In this document: positions 1 to 8,918 of the stretch, piece by piece
Layout: the number at the start of each line of letters is the position of its first letter
Numbering within the stretch: position 1 is the first letter of the stretch
Assembly (NCBI RefSeq): GCF_019204045.1
Contig: NZ_JAGSPC010000001.1
Span: 1,736,001-1,800,000 of the forward strand
Source: Erythrobacter crassostreae
Lineage (GTDB): Bacteria; Pseudomonadota; Alphaproteobacteria; Sphingomonadales; Sphingomonadaceae
DNA: 64,000 nt
Reading direction: 5' to 3'
Position numbers and translations under genes: made by a program
Notes under the pieces: model-generated
The model's input: the letters and a program-made list of their open reading frames with translations, nothing else
What the model was told of the DNA's origin: nothing
Database searches by the model: none

Positions 1-47
1 CCCCCTGTACCCAAAACAGGTGCGCTACCTGGCTGCGCCACTCCCCG
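1..47 (-). tRNA. tRNA-Pro(TGG), partial (3' half lies outside the window)
   Basis: Read on the minus strand, the sequence begins with acceptor strand CGGGGAG, followed by a D arm (GCGC...GCGC) and an anticodon arm CCTGT-TTTGGGT-ACAGG. The loop gives anticodon TGG, which decodes proline. The variable region, T arm and 3' acceptor strand are cut off by the left edge of the window. Confidence 0.9.
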
Positions 48-81
48 ACATTCATCTCTTCGTCCGCCGCCCCGTAAAGGT

Positions 82-157
82 TGGTGGGCCCGGCAGGATT
101 CGAACCCGCGACCTAGCCGTTATGAGCGGCCAGCTCTAACCACTGAGCTACAGGCCC
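82..157 (-). tRNA. tRNA with CAT anticodon, probably tRNA-Ile2 (lysidine type)
   Basis: The minus strand folds as a full cloverleaf of 76 nt. The acceptor GGGCCTG pairs with CGGGCCC, the discriminator is A, and CCA is encoded. The T arm is GCGGG-TTCGAAT-CCTGC and the anticodon loop CTCATAA gives CAT. The anticodon-arm flanks and the GGTCGC variable region resemble E. coli tRNA-Ile2 more than elongator tRNA-Met. If so, TilS would convert C34 to lysidine. The Ile2 versus Met choice is an inference from similarity by eye. It lies 34 bp upstream of tRNA-Pro(TGG) on the same strand. Confidence 0.85.
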
Positions 158-242
158 AAAAGGTATCGGCTGCGCGAACGAGGATGGCCCCTACATCCAC
201 CTTTCGATGGATACAAGCACGAAGCGCGCTTCTTTGACAATT

Positions 243-1244
243 TTAGCGTTTTACTGACGAAAGGACGTCGCCAAGAGTGGCGCTAGTCACAGCTCGCTGC
301 CCGAGATAGCCGTAAACCTGCCTGAACCAGTCATACAATTGCTCCACATCGCCTTCATTGCGGCAATACGGCGTGTGTCCAGGCGCGAGCGAAGGGCTGT
401 GAAAGCTGAGCACCAACAACGGCAGCCCGTCATCAAGGGCAATATCAATACCCCGGATCGCTTCCTCCGCGGTCACGCCTTCGGGCGTAAGAGCGATTCG
501 CTCCAACAGGTTCAATTTTGAGAATCCGGCAAAGAATGTCGGCACGTGACGCTGGGCGCGGTGAAGCGACTTACCCAATTGCCGCAGCACGCCCCAATAC
601 ACGCTCGTTACAGGCAGTTCGAGCAAGGTGCGCTCATCATCGATCCAGTACGGCGTTAAGGGGTGGTGAGTGTAATCGGGGCCGCCCTGCGCGCTGTAAT
701 CAAAAAGCGAGCGGACCGAGGTATCGATCGAAATACCCGAAGCCTTGAGCAGGTCAGCGGTGCTATCACCAAGACCGTATCTGCCTGCGCGGTAAACAAT
801 TGGTGCGGTGCCAAACGCATCTTCGATGGCATTGCGCAAGCCAGTTAGTTTCGCCGCTTCCAAATCGGATGGCAGGTTGCCTGCGAAGGAATTGAATGTC
901 GTAACCTCTTCGTCGAAGGGCGGATTGACCCATGGATGCAATTGCACGCCAACTTCGGCTTTGCCTCGCTTCACAGCCTCACCGATGATTTCGACCGCGC
1001 GTTTGTCCTGAGTGATAGGCCAATCGACGAGATAGACCGGATGGGCTTCAATTTCCTCGCAGAATGTCTGGAACCGGGCGAGTTTTTCGACATGATCAAG
1101 GCCGTAGCCATCCCGGCGAAAAGGCGCGTCCCAATCAAACTCCTCTTCGGTATCGACGGTCAGCAGCACCCGCTTAGCGAAATCATCAGCGAAGCGGGCG
1201 GTTCTATCCGGAGAAGGAGGGGTCAGCATGGAGCAGCTAGCCAT
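243..1244 (-). CDS. WalW-like polysaccharide deacetylase family protein
   Basis: A protein of about 333 residues with the N-terminal block TVDTEEEFDWDAPF, the metal-site region of NodB/polysaccharide deacetylase-fold proteins. Further conserved blocks are GVQLHPW and YRAGRYG. This set matches the WalW branch found in sphingomonads, whose substrate is unknown. It probably acts on a surface or storage glycan, which is inference. The ATG at 1244 is chosen because GGAAG lies 8 nt upstream; a TTG at 1277 would also keep the frame. It follows the histidine kinase at 1314-3125 closely, so the two are probably co-transcribed. Confidence 0.8.
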   Translation of the reverse strand: MASCSMLTPPSPDRTARFADDFAKRVLLTVDTEEEFDWDAPFRRDGYGLDHVEKLARFQTFCEEIEAHPVYLVDWPITQDKRAVEIIGEAVKRGKAEVGVQLHPWVNPPFDEEVTTFNSFAGNLPSDLEAAKLTGLRNAIEDAFGTAPIVYRAGRYGLGDSTADLLKASGISIDTSVRSLFDYSAQGGPDYTHHPLTPYWIDDERTLLELPVTSVYWGVLRQLGKSLHRAQRHVPTFFAGFSKLNLLERIALTPEGVTAEEAIRGIDIALDDGLPLLVLSFHSPSLAPGHTPYCRNEGDVEQLYDWFRQVYGYLGQRAVTSATLGDVLSSVKR

Positions 1245-1313
1245 ATCGGACGCTTCCGGACGTTGAGCGCTGTGCAAATGACCAGCGCGTTGAAACCGAG
1301 ATGCGCGTGGAGA

Positions 1314-3125
1314 TCAGGCAGCGTTGCCGCGATCTTCGCGCTCTGACGGGCTAGGCACGGCCTGTCTGGCGGTCAAGAGCGGTAAGGTCAGTGTCACCGC
1401 GTCATCTGAGATCAAAAGAGCCCCGCCTGATGCGCGGGCCTCTGCGCGGGCGAGCCGCAAGGCAAAGCCGGCGCCAAACAGGCCAGCGTTGATGGTGGCA
1501 CCGATCGGAGTGGCTTCTGCCGCGAACACGTCTTCCTCAGACATAAGCTGCGCGGGCAGTTCGCAGGTCAGGCGCGCTTCTGTAATCCCTGCCTCGAGAG
1601 AGGCGACCAAAGTCTCACCAGATGCACAGCTGCCGCCAAGGGTTGCCAACAGGCGCCACAAGAGGGCTTCCGCTTCCTCTGTATCGATTGTCACGAACAC
1701 AGGCCCGTCTGGTTCCTTGCCAAATTCGATACCCGCCATACGGACGCCGAGGACTTGCGCAAGTTGATCTGTCGTGGCGTGGGCAAGGGCAGACAAGTCC
1801 GCTTCGCCCGGTTCGATCTCCAGCGCACCGGTTTCGAGCTTGGCCAGACGATCAAGCTCTTCAAAGCCGGAGAGTATCCGCGCGGCGTCGGCAGCAATCG
1901 AAGCGGCGAGGGCGCGGTAATCATGCGGGGCGGGGCCGAACAATTGCTGCTGGATCACTTCTGCATAACCTTGAACCGCGGTTACTGGAGTGCGCAATTC
2001 GTGCAGCAATTGCCGGATGCGGTCTGCCTCGCGCGCGGCGGGAGTAACCGCGTTCGGATCATCATTGGCGGGTCTGCGGAAGCGCCCGACATAGCCGGAG
2101 AAATTTCCGTCATCGGTAAAGCTTGGCTGCGCATCGACGACCCACTTCCCTTCGATGGCGGGTGCGCCTCTTAGATGGAATTCGGATTTGGCAATGGGCA
2201 GGCGGCGATGGAATGCGCGCTCGACCGCGCTTTCATTGTCGTGCCCGCCCAATACAGATGGTCTGGCCAGTCGTACCCCGGTTACCATGGCTGCGGCCTC
2301 TGTTTCGGCCCATTCGATGCGTCCGTTGGCATCAGCGGAAAAGCCGAATACGGAAAGCCGTTTTTCACCGGAACGGGTACGCTCATCGAGGCCAAGCGGC
2401 AGTTTGGGCGAACGTTCGGTATCCGTGGGCGAAACATCGCGTGTCTTGCGGAATTGGGCGATGCGTTCGACCAAGGCCGATATCTCGCTACGGCCGCTAT
2501 CAGCAGCGTCAAAGGCATCAACCGGCGCTGGTTCGACTTCTGGAAAAACCTGTTCCAGCTCCACCTTGATCGGTTGCCCAGTGGCTTTCACCGGCTCGGC
2601 TTTCACCGGCTCGGCTTCTGTTGGTTCAATCTCCAGCGGTGGTGCATCCGCAGGCTGCGTTTCGCTGATTATCGGTGAGGGTAGGCCGCGATCATGCACG
2701 CCGAGCCGTTCTAACAGCGTCTCTGTATCAACCGGCAAATCGCGGCGTAGTCTTAAGAATCCGCGTGCGCGCACCGGGAGACGGGGGATCAATGCTTCCC
2801 AATCATGTGCGGAAAGTTGCGCTCGGTTCAATGCGGCAGAGGCAACCTCTGGCTCATGATCGGCAAGGTGGGCCGCGAGATCGGGACTGCGAAAGCGCCA
2901 GCCGGTTTCGCGGATCATCGCCGCCCGTTCTTCCTGAGGTAGCTCTTCGGACAACGCGTCCATTCTAAGCCATGCGGCTGCGATCAAACTGCCAGAACGT
3001 TCGTCTTGAGGCGCAAATTTACGGTTGCCTAGAATGTCGAGCAACTGCCTGAATTGTGTGCGCGCGCCTGCCTCGCTCAACGCACGTTGGCGCAGCACAG
3101 TGGCAAGGCGGTCATCAAAAAACAT
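1314..3125 (-). CDS. Cytosolic histidine kinase-like protein with degenerate ATPase domain
   Basis: 603 residues with no membrane segment. An N-terminal helical region (about 1-145) is followed by a low-complexity Pro/Glu linker (about 150-205) containing tandem KAEPV repeats. A PAS-like region spans about 255-350. A clear HisKA motif, LLHELRTPVTAVQGYAEVI, places the phospho-acceptor at His375. The C-terminal HATPase-like region lacks a recognisable N-box Asn (LLWRLLATLGGS in its place) and the DxGxG G1 box; only a G2-like GLFGAGFALRLAR remains. It may therefore accept phosphate or act as a scaffold rather than hydrolyse ATP. GGAG lies 7 nt before the ATG. It heads a pair with the WalW-like gene. 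Confidence 0.75.
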   Translation of the reverse strand: MFFDDRLATVLRQRALSEAGARTQFRQLLDILGNRKFAPQDERSGSLIAAAWLRMDALSEELPQEERAAMIRETGWRFRSPDLAAHLADHEPEVASAALNRAQLSAHDWEALIPRLPVRARGFLRLRRDLPVDTETLLERLGVHDRGLPSPIISETQPADAPPLEIEPTEAEPVKAEPVKATGQPIKVELEQVFPEVEPAPVDAFDAADSGRSEISALVERIAQFRKTRDVSPTDTERSPKLPLGLDERTRSGEKRLSVFGFSADANGRIEWAETEAAAMVTGVRLARPSVLGGHDNESAVERAFHRRLPIAKSEFHLRGAPAIEGKWVVDAQPSFTDDGNFSGYVGRFRRPANDDPNAVTPAAREADRIRQLLHELRTPVTAVQGYAEVIQQQLFGPAPHDYRALAASIAADAARILSGFEELDRLAKLETGALEIEPGEADLSALAHATTDQLAQVLGVRMAGIEFGKEPDGPVFVTIDTEEAEALLWRLLATLGGSCASGETLVASLEAGITEARLTCELPAQLMSEEDVFAAEATPIGATINAGLFGAGFALRLARAEARASGGALLISDDAVTLTLPLLTARQAVPSPSEREDRGNAA

Positions 3126-3372
3126 CTAGGCTCCATCTGGCAGGACCCGCGCGCAATGCTTCGGGCGCACCGAATCCAGAGTAGACCATTACACCATGCC
3201 GCAAATGTTACAGGAGCACACTCACACTGCGTTGCAAAGCGGGACAATTGCTGGCAAACCTAATAATATTGTTCACGCGCGTATTGATTCACGCATGTTG
3301 TTTCGTGAGAGAAATATTACATTAGCGGTCAGGACAATCTTGGCAGCTTACGCAACGGGGAGTTTGCAACCT

Positions 3373-3834
3373 ATGGCCAATCTGGACGAGATCGATAAGC
3401 GGCTACTGTCCGAATTGCAGGCCGAAGGGCGCGTTACCAACGTCGAATTGGCGCAGCGCGTTGGGCTGACTGCGCCGCCTTGTCTGCGCCGCGTTCGCGG
3501 CCTTGAAGAAGACGGGGCTATTCGCGGCTATCACGCCGATCTCGATCCTTCGAAACTGGGATTTGCAATCACAGTTTTCGCCATGGTCAGCCTTAAGAGT
3601 CAGGCCGAAAGCGCGCTGCGTGAATTTGAAGATCACATGGCAACATTGGCAGAGGTTCGTGAATGCCACATGCTCAACGGCGAGATTGACTTCATTCTCA
3701 AGATTGTAAGCCAAGACCTTCAAAGTTTTCAAGAATTCCTGACGGGTAAGCTGACGCCGGCTCCCAATGTGGAAAGCGTAAAGACCTCGCTGACAATCCG
3801 GACCTCCAAACAGGTTCCGGGTGTTCCGCTTTAA
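3373..3834 (+). CDS. Lrp/AsnC family transcriptional regulator
   Basis: 153 residues in the classic Lrp layout. An N-terminal winged HTH (LDEIDKRLLSELQAEGRVTNVELAQRVGL, then PPCLRRVRGLEEDGAIRGYHADLDP) is followed by a C-terminal RAM domain with the G-x-I/Y-D block HMLNGEIDFILKI. Such regulators sense amino acids and often act on adjacent or amino-acid metabolism genes; the ligand here is unknown. The ATG at 3373 fits the family length; the frame is open further upstream to 3196 but that extension has no family match. GGGAG lies about 10 nt upstream. It lies 9 bp before the GFA-family gene. Confidence 0.92.
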   Translation: MANLDEIDKRLLSELQAEGRVTNVELAQRVGLTAPPCLRRVRGLEEDGAIRGYHADLDPSKLGFAITVFAMVSLKSQAESALREFEDHMATLAEVRECHMLNGEIDFILKIVSQDLQSFQEFLTGKLTPAPNVESVKTSLTIRTSKQVPGVPL

Positions 3835-3843
3835 GGCGGCGCG

Positions 3844-4290
3844 ATGAGCGACGCGGAACGCATTGCTGACCCGGTAAAAGGGCACTGCCTTTGCGGCGCA
3901 GTGACGATCACTCTCACTGCCGCTCATAAAGAGATCGATATCTGCCATTGCGAGATGTGTGCCCGGTGGGGCGGATCGATGTATGCGGGTATCGAAAGCG
4001 ATGGCTTTGCTGTTGAAGGCGAAGAGGCTGTTTCGGTCTATCAGTCCAGCGATTGGGCAGAGCGGGCGTTTTGCTCCAAGTGTGGCAGCAACCTCTGGTA
4101 CCACCTAAGACCGACCGGAGGCAGGACATTCCTCGCAGGATTGTTCGACCTTCCTGATGGTATGCCAATCAAACATCAGATATTTATCGATGAGAAACCC
4201 GACTGGTACGATCTGGCGCAGGAAAGCCCGATGAAGACCGGCGCAGAGATCATCGCGGAAGCCGAAGCGGCGGGCATGTCCTTCGATTGA
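3844..4290 (+). CDS. GFA (CENP-V/glutathione-dependent formaldehyde-activating) family protein
   Basis: 148 residues with the zinc-binding pattern of the family: HCLCGAV near the N-terminus, ICHCEMCARWGG about 25 residues later, and FCSKCGSNLWY in the second half. Family members bind zinc through these cysteines; a few act on S-hydroxymethylglutathione, but most have no assigned substrate. The start is only 9 bp after the Lrp/AsnC gene, so the two probably share a transcript. The GFA gene could be a target of that regulator, which is inference. Confidence 0.9.
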   Translation: MSDAERIADPVKGHCLCGAVTITLTAAHKEIDICHCEMCARWGGSMYAGIESDGFAVEGEEAVSVYQSSDWAERAFCSKCGSNLWYHLRPTGGRTFLAGLFDLPDGMPIKHQIFIDEKPDWYDLAQESPMKTGAEIIAEAEAAGMSFD

Positions 4291-4299
4291 TCCAGCCAA

Positions 4300-5694
4300 T
4301 CAGTGCAGCTTTAGCCGCGGCCTTACAATTCTGTTCACGCGCCCGATTGCCATCAGGAAAAGCCCCTTCATCCAGCCGTGAATGCCCAGCAAATGGAGCC
4401 GATAGAGCGAGGTGTAGATAAACCGCGCCATGCGGCCTTCGACTGCCAAAGATCCTCCGACAAGGTTGCCCATTAGGCTGCCGACGGTTGAAAATCGGCT
4501 GAGCGAGATCAGCGACCCCTTATCTTCGTAGACGAACGTTTTTAGCGGCTTGCCTTTGATAGACCGCACGATGTTCTTGAACACAGTCCCTGCCATTTGA
4601 TGCGCAGCCTGTGCGCGCGGCGGGATTGGCATGTCTTCGCCTTCGGGCGTGTAGGATGCGCAATCGCCAAGAGCGAAAATCCGGTCATCATCCAGCGTCT
4701 GCATCGTACCGTGGACGATGATCTGATTGCGTCGATTGGTCTCTAAACCGAGGCTGCCGAGGAATTCGGCACCTTTCACACCAGCTGCCCACACGATCAA
4801 ATCTGCGTCCAGTTCCTCGCCAGCGCTGGTGAAGAGGGTGCGCGGGCGCGCTTTGATCACCTGGGTGTCGGTTTGAACAATAACACCGAGTTCATTGAGC
4901 TCATGGCGCGCCGCGCCAGCCAGTTTTTCGGGCAGTGCGGGGAGAATGCGTGGGCCAGCCTCTAGCAAGGTGACCTTCAATCGGCTTTCGTCGAACACTT
5001 CCAGGCCGTAATGCCGCAATGCGCCCGCAGCGTTGTAGAGTTCGGCTGCAAGTTCCACACCGGTTGCGCCAGCGCCAACGATCGCGATTTTGACCTGCTC
5101 GTTTGCATCAGGGTTCGCCATCATCGCGCGGCTTACACGCAGGCAATTGTTGAGCAGTTTGGTGCGAAAAATATCGGCCTGATCGCGGGAATCGAGATAG
5201 ATGCAGTGCTCTTTTACACCGGGCACGCCGAAATCATTGGAGATCGATCCAACTGCCAGAACGAGATAGTCATAACGGATCGTGTGTCCCGCGATCACCT
5301 CGTTGCCCTTGTCATCATGGACTGGAGCCAAACTGATCGTACGTTCGCCGCGGTCGATCCCGCTCAGACTGCCCTGAAAAAAACGGTATCCCCATTTGTA
5401 ACAGTGCCCGCGATAGCCGACCTCATCGAGGTTCGCGTCGAGCGATCCGGCGGCGACTTCGTGCAGCAGGGGTTTCCAGATGTGGCTTAAGTTCTGATCG
5501 ACCAAAATGATGTCGTGCTGCTTGCGTCCAAACTTCGCGCCCAACTTTCGCACAAGCGCAAGCCCGCCAGCACCGCCGCCAACGACGACAATCTGGGTTT
5601 TGCGGCCCGAATGCTTGCCGCGCCGGACGTTTTCTGCCGGTGCTGAGCCCAGCGCGCGGACAGGTTCGGTCTCAAGAACATTTTCGTGCTTCAC
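4300..5694 (-). CDS. ndh: Type II NADH:quinone dehydrogenase (NDH-2)-like FAD oxidoreductase
   Basis: 464 residues with two Rossmann nucleotide-binding blocks: VVVGGGAGGLALVRKLG (FAD) near residue 37 and IAIVGAGATGVELAAEL (NAD(P)H) near residue 205. The FAD-binding C-terminal block RIFALGDCASY is also present. The AQAAHQMA segment and the basic amphipathic C-terminus fit non-proton-pumping NADH dehydrogenases that feed electrons to quinone at the inner membrane face. It is convergent with the GFA-family gene and follows accC on the same strand after about 100 bp. Other members of the wider family (for example sulfide:quinone reductase) are less likely. Confidence 0.85.
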   Translation of the reverse strand: MKHENVLETEPVRALGSAPAENVRRGKHSGRKTQIVVVGGGAGGLALVRKLGAKFGRKQHDIILVDQNLSHIWKPLLHEVAAGSLDANLDEVGYRGHCYKWGYRFFQGSLSGIDRGERTISLAPVHDDKGNEVIAGHTIRYDYLVLAVGSISNDFGVPGVKEHCIYLDSRDQADIFRTKLLNNCLRVSRAMMANPDANEQVKIAIVGAGATGVELAAELYNAAGALRHYGLEVFDESRLKVTLLEAGPRILPALPEKLAGAARHELNELGVIVQTDTQVIKARPRTLFTSAGEELDADLIVWAAGVKGAEFLGSLGLETNRRNQIIVHGTMQTLDDDRIFALGDCASYTPEGEDMPIPPRAQAAHQMAGTVFKNIVRSIKGKPLKTFVYEDKGSLISLSRFSTVGSLMGNLVGGSLAVEGRMARFIYTSLYRLHLLGIHGWMKGLFLMAIGRVNRIVRPRLKLH

Positions 5695-5793
5695 GCACGA
5701 TAAACGCCCAACGTTGTATTTGGTGCCCGACTGTAACGGAACCGTAGCAACCGATAGGTGCCAAAAACCCGATTCAGCCTTTCAGCAAAAGGT

Positions 5794-7143
5794 CTAGCCC
5801 TCGCGTGTCTCCAGCCATTCTTCCAGCCATTTGATCGTGTAATCGCCGTGCAGGACGTCGTTCTGCTTCAGCAGTTCCTGGTGCAGCGGGATGTTGGTTT
5901 TCACCCCTTCGACGACCATCTCTTCGAGCGCACGGCGCAGGCGCATGATGCAGCCTTCGCGATTGCGGCCGTAAACGATCAATTTTGCGATCATACTGTC
6001 GTAGTATGGCGGGATCGAATAGCCCGCATAAAGCCCGCTATCGACGCGCACATGCATGCCGCCAGCCGGGTGGTAATAGGTCACCTTGCCGGGCGAAGGC
6101 GCGAAATTGAACGGGTCTTCGGCGTTGATACGGCATTCAATCGCATGGCCTTTAAACTCGATGTCTTCTTGCGCCACCGAAAGCGGTTTGCCCGCCGCAA
6201 TACGGATTTGCTCGCGCACCAGATCGACGCCTGTGATCGCTTCGGTCACAGGGTGTTCAACCTGAAGCCGGGTGTTCATTTCGATGAAATAGAACTCGCC
6301 ATTTTCCCATAGGAATTCGATCGTGCCCGCGCCGCGATAGGCCATATCGCGCATCGCTTTAGAACAGACCTCGCCCATGCGCATACGCTCGTCATCGGTG
6401 ATGACGGGGGAGGGGGCCTCTTCCAGAACTTTCTGGTGGCGGCGTTGCAGTGAGCAATCGCGCTCACCCAAATGAATCGCGCCGCCATTCCCATCGCCGA
6501 AGACTTGGAATTCGATGTGGCGCGGATTGCCGAGATATTTCTCGATATAAACGGTCGCATCGCCAAACGCGGCTTTCGCCTCGCTGCCGGCTTGCTTCAT
6601 CAGCGTTTCGAGCTGGTCTTCGCTTTCGCAGACCTTCATCCCGCGCCCGCCGCCGCCGCTGGCAGCTTTGATGATCACCGGATAACCGATTTCGGCAGCG
6701 ATTTTCTTGCCTTCTTCAGGATCGGAGACGGCACCAGCCGAGCCGGGAACAAGCGGCAGACCAAGATCGCCTGCGGTCTTCTTTGCCTGAACCTTGTCAC
6801 CCATTGTGACGATATGCTCAGGCTTAGGCCCGATCCATTTCAGATCATGGGCCTCGACAATCTCCGCAAACTTCGCATTTTCCGACAGAAATCCATAGCC
6901 CGGGTGGATCGCGTCCGCGCCGGAGACTTCCGCTGCAGAAATGATCGCCGCGTGATTGAGATAGCTTTCAGTCGCCGATGGTGGGCCGATGCAGACCGCG
7001 TGATCGGCAAGGCGCACATGCATAGCATCGGCATCAGCGGTTGAGTGCACCGCAACCGTCTCGATACCCATTTCATGGGCCGCACGGTGGATGCGCAGAG
7101 CGATTTCGCCGCGATTGGCGATCAAGATGCGGGTAATGCTCAT
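5794..7143 (-). CDS. accC: Acetyl-CoA carboxylase, biotin carboxylase subunit
   Basis: 449 residues, full family length. It carries the ATP-grasp glycine-rich loop ([11 protein letters not shown], about residue 162), the active-site block [16 protein letters not shown], and the N-terminal [13 protein letters not shown]. The enzyme carboxylates biotin on AccB with ATP and bicarbonate, the first half-reaction of malonyl-CoA synthesis. It starts 6 bp after the accB stop, so accB and accC form one operon, and aroQ lies just upstream in the order usual for proteobacteria. Confidence 0.97.
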   Translation of the reverse strand: MSITRILIANRGEIALRIHRAAHEMGIETVAVHSTADADAMHVRLADHAVCIGPPSATESYLNHAAIISAAEVSGADAIHPGYGFLSENAKFAEIVEAHDLKWIGPKPEHIVTMGDKVQAKKTAGDLGLPLVPGSAGAVSDPEEGKKIAAEIGYPVIIKAASGGGGRGMKVCESEDQLETLMKQAGSEAKAAFGDATVYIEKYLGNPRHIEFQVFGDGNGGAIHLGERDCSLQRRHQKVLEEAPSPVITDDERMRMGEVCSKAMRDMAYRGAGTIEFLWENGEFYFIEMNTRLQVEHPVTEAITGVDLVREQIRIAAGKPLSVAQEDIEFKGHAIECRINAEDPFNFAPSPGKVTYYHPAGGMHVRVDSGLYAGYSIPPYYDSMIAKLIVYGRNREGCIMRLRRALEEMVVEGVKTNIPLHQELLKQNDVLHGDYTIKWLEEWLETREG

Positions 7144-7149
7144 GACGGC

Positions 7150-7644
7150 TTAACCGATGACGACGAGCGGCTGGTCAAATTCGACCGGCTGCGCGTTGTC
7201 GACCAGAATGGCTTTGATCGTGCCGGATTTATCGGCGGTGATCGGGTTCATGACCTTCATCGCCTCGATAATCAGCAGCGTGTCACCTTCGCTGACTTTG
7301 TCACCGACCTTCACGAAATTGGCCGCTTCTGGATCAGCCGCGAGATAGACGGTGCCCACCATCGGGGATTTCATCGCATCGGCATTGTCTGCCGCAGCGG
7401 GAGCCTCTTGCGCAGCAGCAGGAGCCGCCGCGGCAGGTGCCGGTGCAGCAGTCACAGGCGCAGGAGCCGCCGCCATCGCGGGCGCGGCAACAGCGCCGCG
7501 TGCAACGCGGATCTTGCGATCGTCATCTTCTACTTCGATTTCGGTGAGACCCGTCTCGTTCAAAAGTTCGGCGAGTTCGCGAACCAGAGCGGAATCAATA
7601 TTCATGCCGGAATTTTTTCCGGCGGCCGGCTTACTGGTAGCCAT
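7150..7644 (-). CDS. accB: Acetyl-CoA carboxylase, biotin carboxyl carrier protein
   Basis: 164 residues. An N-terminal helix region (about 14-48) leads into an Ala/Pro-rich flexible linker (about 50-88), then the biotinyl domain with the canonical EAMK motif and the biotinylated lysine at about residue 130. The linker lets the biotin swing between AccC and the carboxyltransferase AccAD, which is not in this window. The gene lies between aroQ (108 bp upstream) and accC (6 bp downstream). Confidence 0.97.
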   Translation of the reverse strand: MATSKPAAGKNSGMNIDSALVRELAELLNETGLTEIEVEDDDRKIRVARGAVAAPAMAAAPAPVTAAPAPAAAAPAAAQEAPAAADNADAMKSPMVGTVYLAADPEAANFVKVGDKVSEGDTLLIIEAMKVMNPITADKSGTIKAILVDNAQPVEFDQPLVVIG

Positions 7645-7752
7645 GCATACCCCTTGTTTAGTTTTGGGCCTGAACCCTCACCATTCGCCTATTCACGCCA
7701 ATTGCGGCTGGCAAGTGGCAATCGTCCGAAATCGACGAATTGATTTTACGGC

Positions 7753-8202
7753 TCAGACCTCGCCTGACGCTACGGCCTCCAGAGCGATGCGGTACGAATC
7801 CGCGCCGTGCCCTTCGACTGTTTTGGTCGCTGCCATGCCGATGAAAGACGTGTGACGGAAACTTTCGCGCGTCTTGGGATCGGATAAATGCACCTCGACA
7901 ACGGGCGTAGTGATCGCCTTGATCGCATCAAGCAGCGCGATAGAGGTGTGGGTGTAGGCCGCCGCATTGAGCAACACGGCGCGCGCGCCTTTCGCCTGCG
8001 CCTCATGCAGCCAATCCACCAGCATCCCTTCGTGATTGGTCTGGCGCATGTCGATGGTCAGATCGAGCCCGGAGGCGCGATCCTCTAACATACCGGCAAT
8101 ATCATCGAGCGTCTGCGAGCCGTAAATATCAGGCTCGCGCAGGCCGAGAAGGTTCAAGTTCGGGCCGTTCAGGACGTAGACTGTGTTGGTAATTTTAGTC
8201 AT
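7753..8202 (-). CDS. aroQ: Type II 3-dehydroquinate dehydratase
   Basis: 149 residues with the type II signature VLNGPNLNLLGLREPDIYG at the N-terminus, the QTNHEG block carrying the catalytic-site residues, and NAAAYTHTSIAL and VEVHLSD. It dehydrates 3-dehydroquinate to 3-dehydroshikimate in the shikimate pathway. It is unrelated in fold to type I AroD. Synteny with accB-accC is common in alphaproteobacteria. Confidence 0.96.
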   Translation of the reverse strand: MTKITNTVYVLNGPNLNLLGLREPDIYGSQTLDDIAGMLEDRASGLDLTIDMRQTNHEGMLVDWLHEAQAKGARAVLLNAAAYTHTSIALLDAIKAITTPVVEVHLSDPKTRESFRHTSFIGMAATKTVEGHGADSYRIALEAVASGEV

Positions 8203-8216
8203 TCACACGAACCATT

Positions 8217-8534
8217 TCATCGTCGCCTGCAAGGATACTCGTTTGAAAAAACTGTCCATAGCAAAGTACTTGCCTTGTTACCTTTCCATGCGCCGTCATG
8301 ATTTCTCATGTTATTTTTCCAACGTGCTAAAAAAACTCTTCGCCCGTCTGCAGATGTCCACGAAGTAGGCAGGCAAAAATCGCGCGCATCTTCACGCAAG
8401 AACAACTCCTGCTCCACTCCATCAACATAGCCCGCGATGTAGATATCGCATGCCCGGCTATTTTGCTCGCACCATGATGCAAGTTGATCGCCACTGGTAG
8501 CGGCCATAGAAAGTGCGAGCAGTCCTGAAAGCAT
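8217..8534 (-). CDS. Rap1a/Tai-like small secreted protein
   Basis: 105 residues. A short hydrophobic N-terminus (MLSGLLALSMAAT) looks like a signal peptide. The mature part has the spacing of Rap1a/Tai domains: cysteines in SWCEQNSRACDIYIAGYVDG, a DFCLP segment, and a closing YPC. Rap1a and Tai4 proteins are periplasmic immunity proteins against T6SS amidase effectors, but many chromosomal homologues are orphan copies of unknown role. AAGGGG lies just upstream of the ATG, a strong ribosome binding site. No T6SS gene or effector is visible nearby. The family call is by motif only. Confidence 0.6.
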   Translation of the reverse strand: MLSGLLALSMAATSGDQLASWCEQNSRACDIYIAGYVDGVEQELFLREDARDFCLPTSWTSADGRRVFLARWKNNMRNHDGAWKGNKASTLLWTVFSNEYPCRRR

Positions 8535-8918
8535 GATCTTTCCCCTTTGTTTTACCGGATTTGATAACGCACAATTTCAGTCATTTGCAACCAATTGATT
8601 TTGTGCTCTCCAGACGGAAATTCGGGGTCTGAAATAGTGTCGCATTCGGGCACTGAACTAAGGGATTCTGGATCGCCTCTGGACTTAAGGGGCATTCGCG
8701 TCGCGTTCGTAGTACCTATCGCCTGTCCGCGCCGTTCACCTTACCCCACTGATGCGCGGCTTTGTAGCCGAAGTGGCCGGTGCCAAACAGAGTGCCGAGC
8801 GCTCCGGGCAGGCCGTTCAGGACGCAGATCGTGCAGGTCATTGGGCGAGATTAGCGGGTGTAGTGAAAAACGTGAAGAGTTAGCAACGCGGCTCTATGTA
8901 TCGCCGATGCGGTTTCTT
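8535..8918. other. 384-bp stretch without an intact gene
   Basis: It contains the decayed holin C-terminus at 8716-8841 and otherwise no coding signal on either strand that I can support. The part next to 8535 must hold the promoter of the Rap1a-like gene. Confidence 0.6.
8716..8841 (-). pseudogene. Remnant of a GTA-type holin gene (C-terminal fragment)
   Basis: The minus strand reads through 41 codons. The last 34 residues align without gaps to the C-terminus of the intact holin at 9416-9829 (LNGLPGALGTLFGTGHFGY here versus LNGLPEPLYALFGTGYLGY there), and both end near QWGKV. The transmembrane N-terminal part is missing and no ribosome binding site precedes the in-frame ATG at 8841. It is best explained as a partial duplication that has decayed, or as the end of a second, deleted holin locus. 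Confidence 0.65.

Noticed and set aside
3126..3200. A tRNA-like stretch on the minus strand (GGTGTAATGGT)
   Set aside because: No T loop, no consistent acceptor stem and no plausible anticodon arm.
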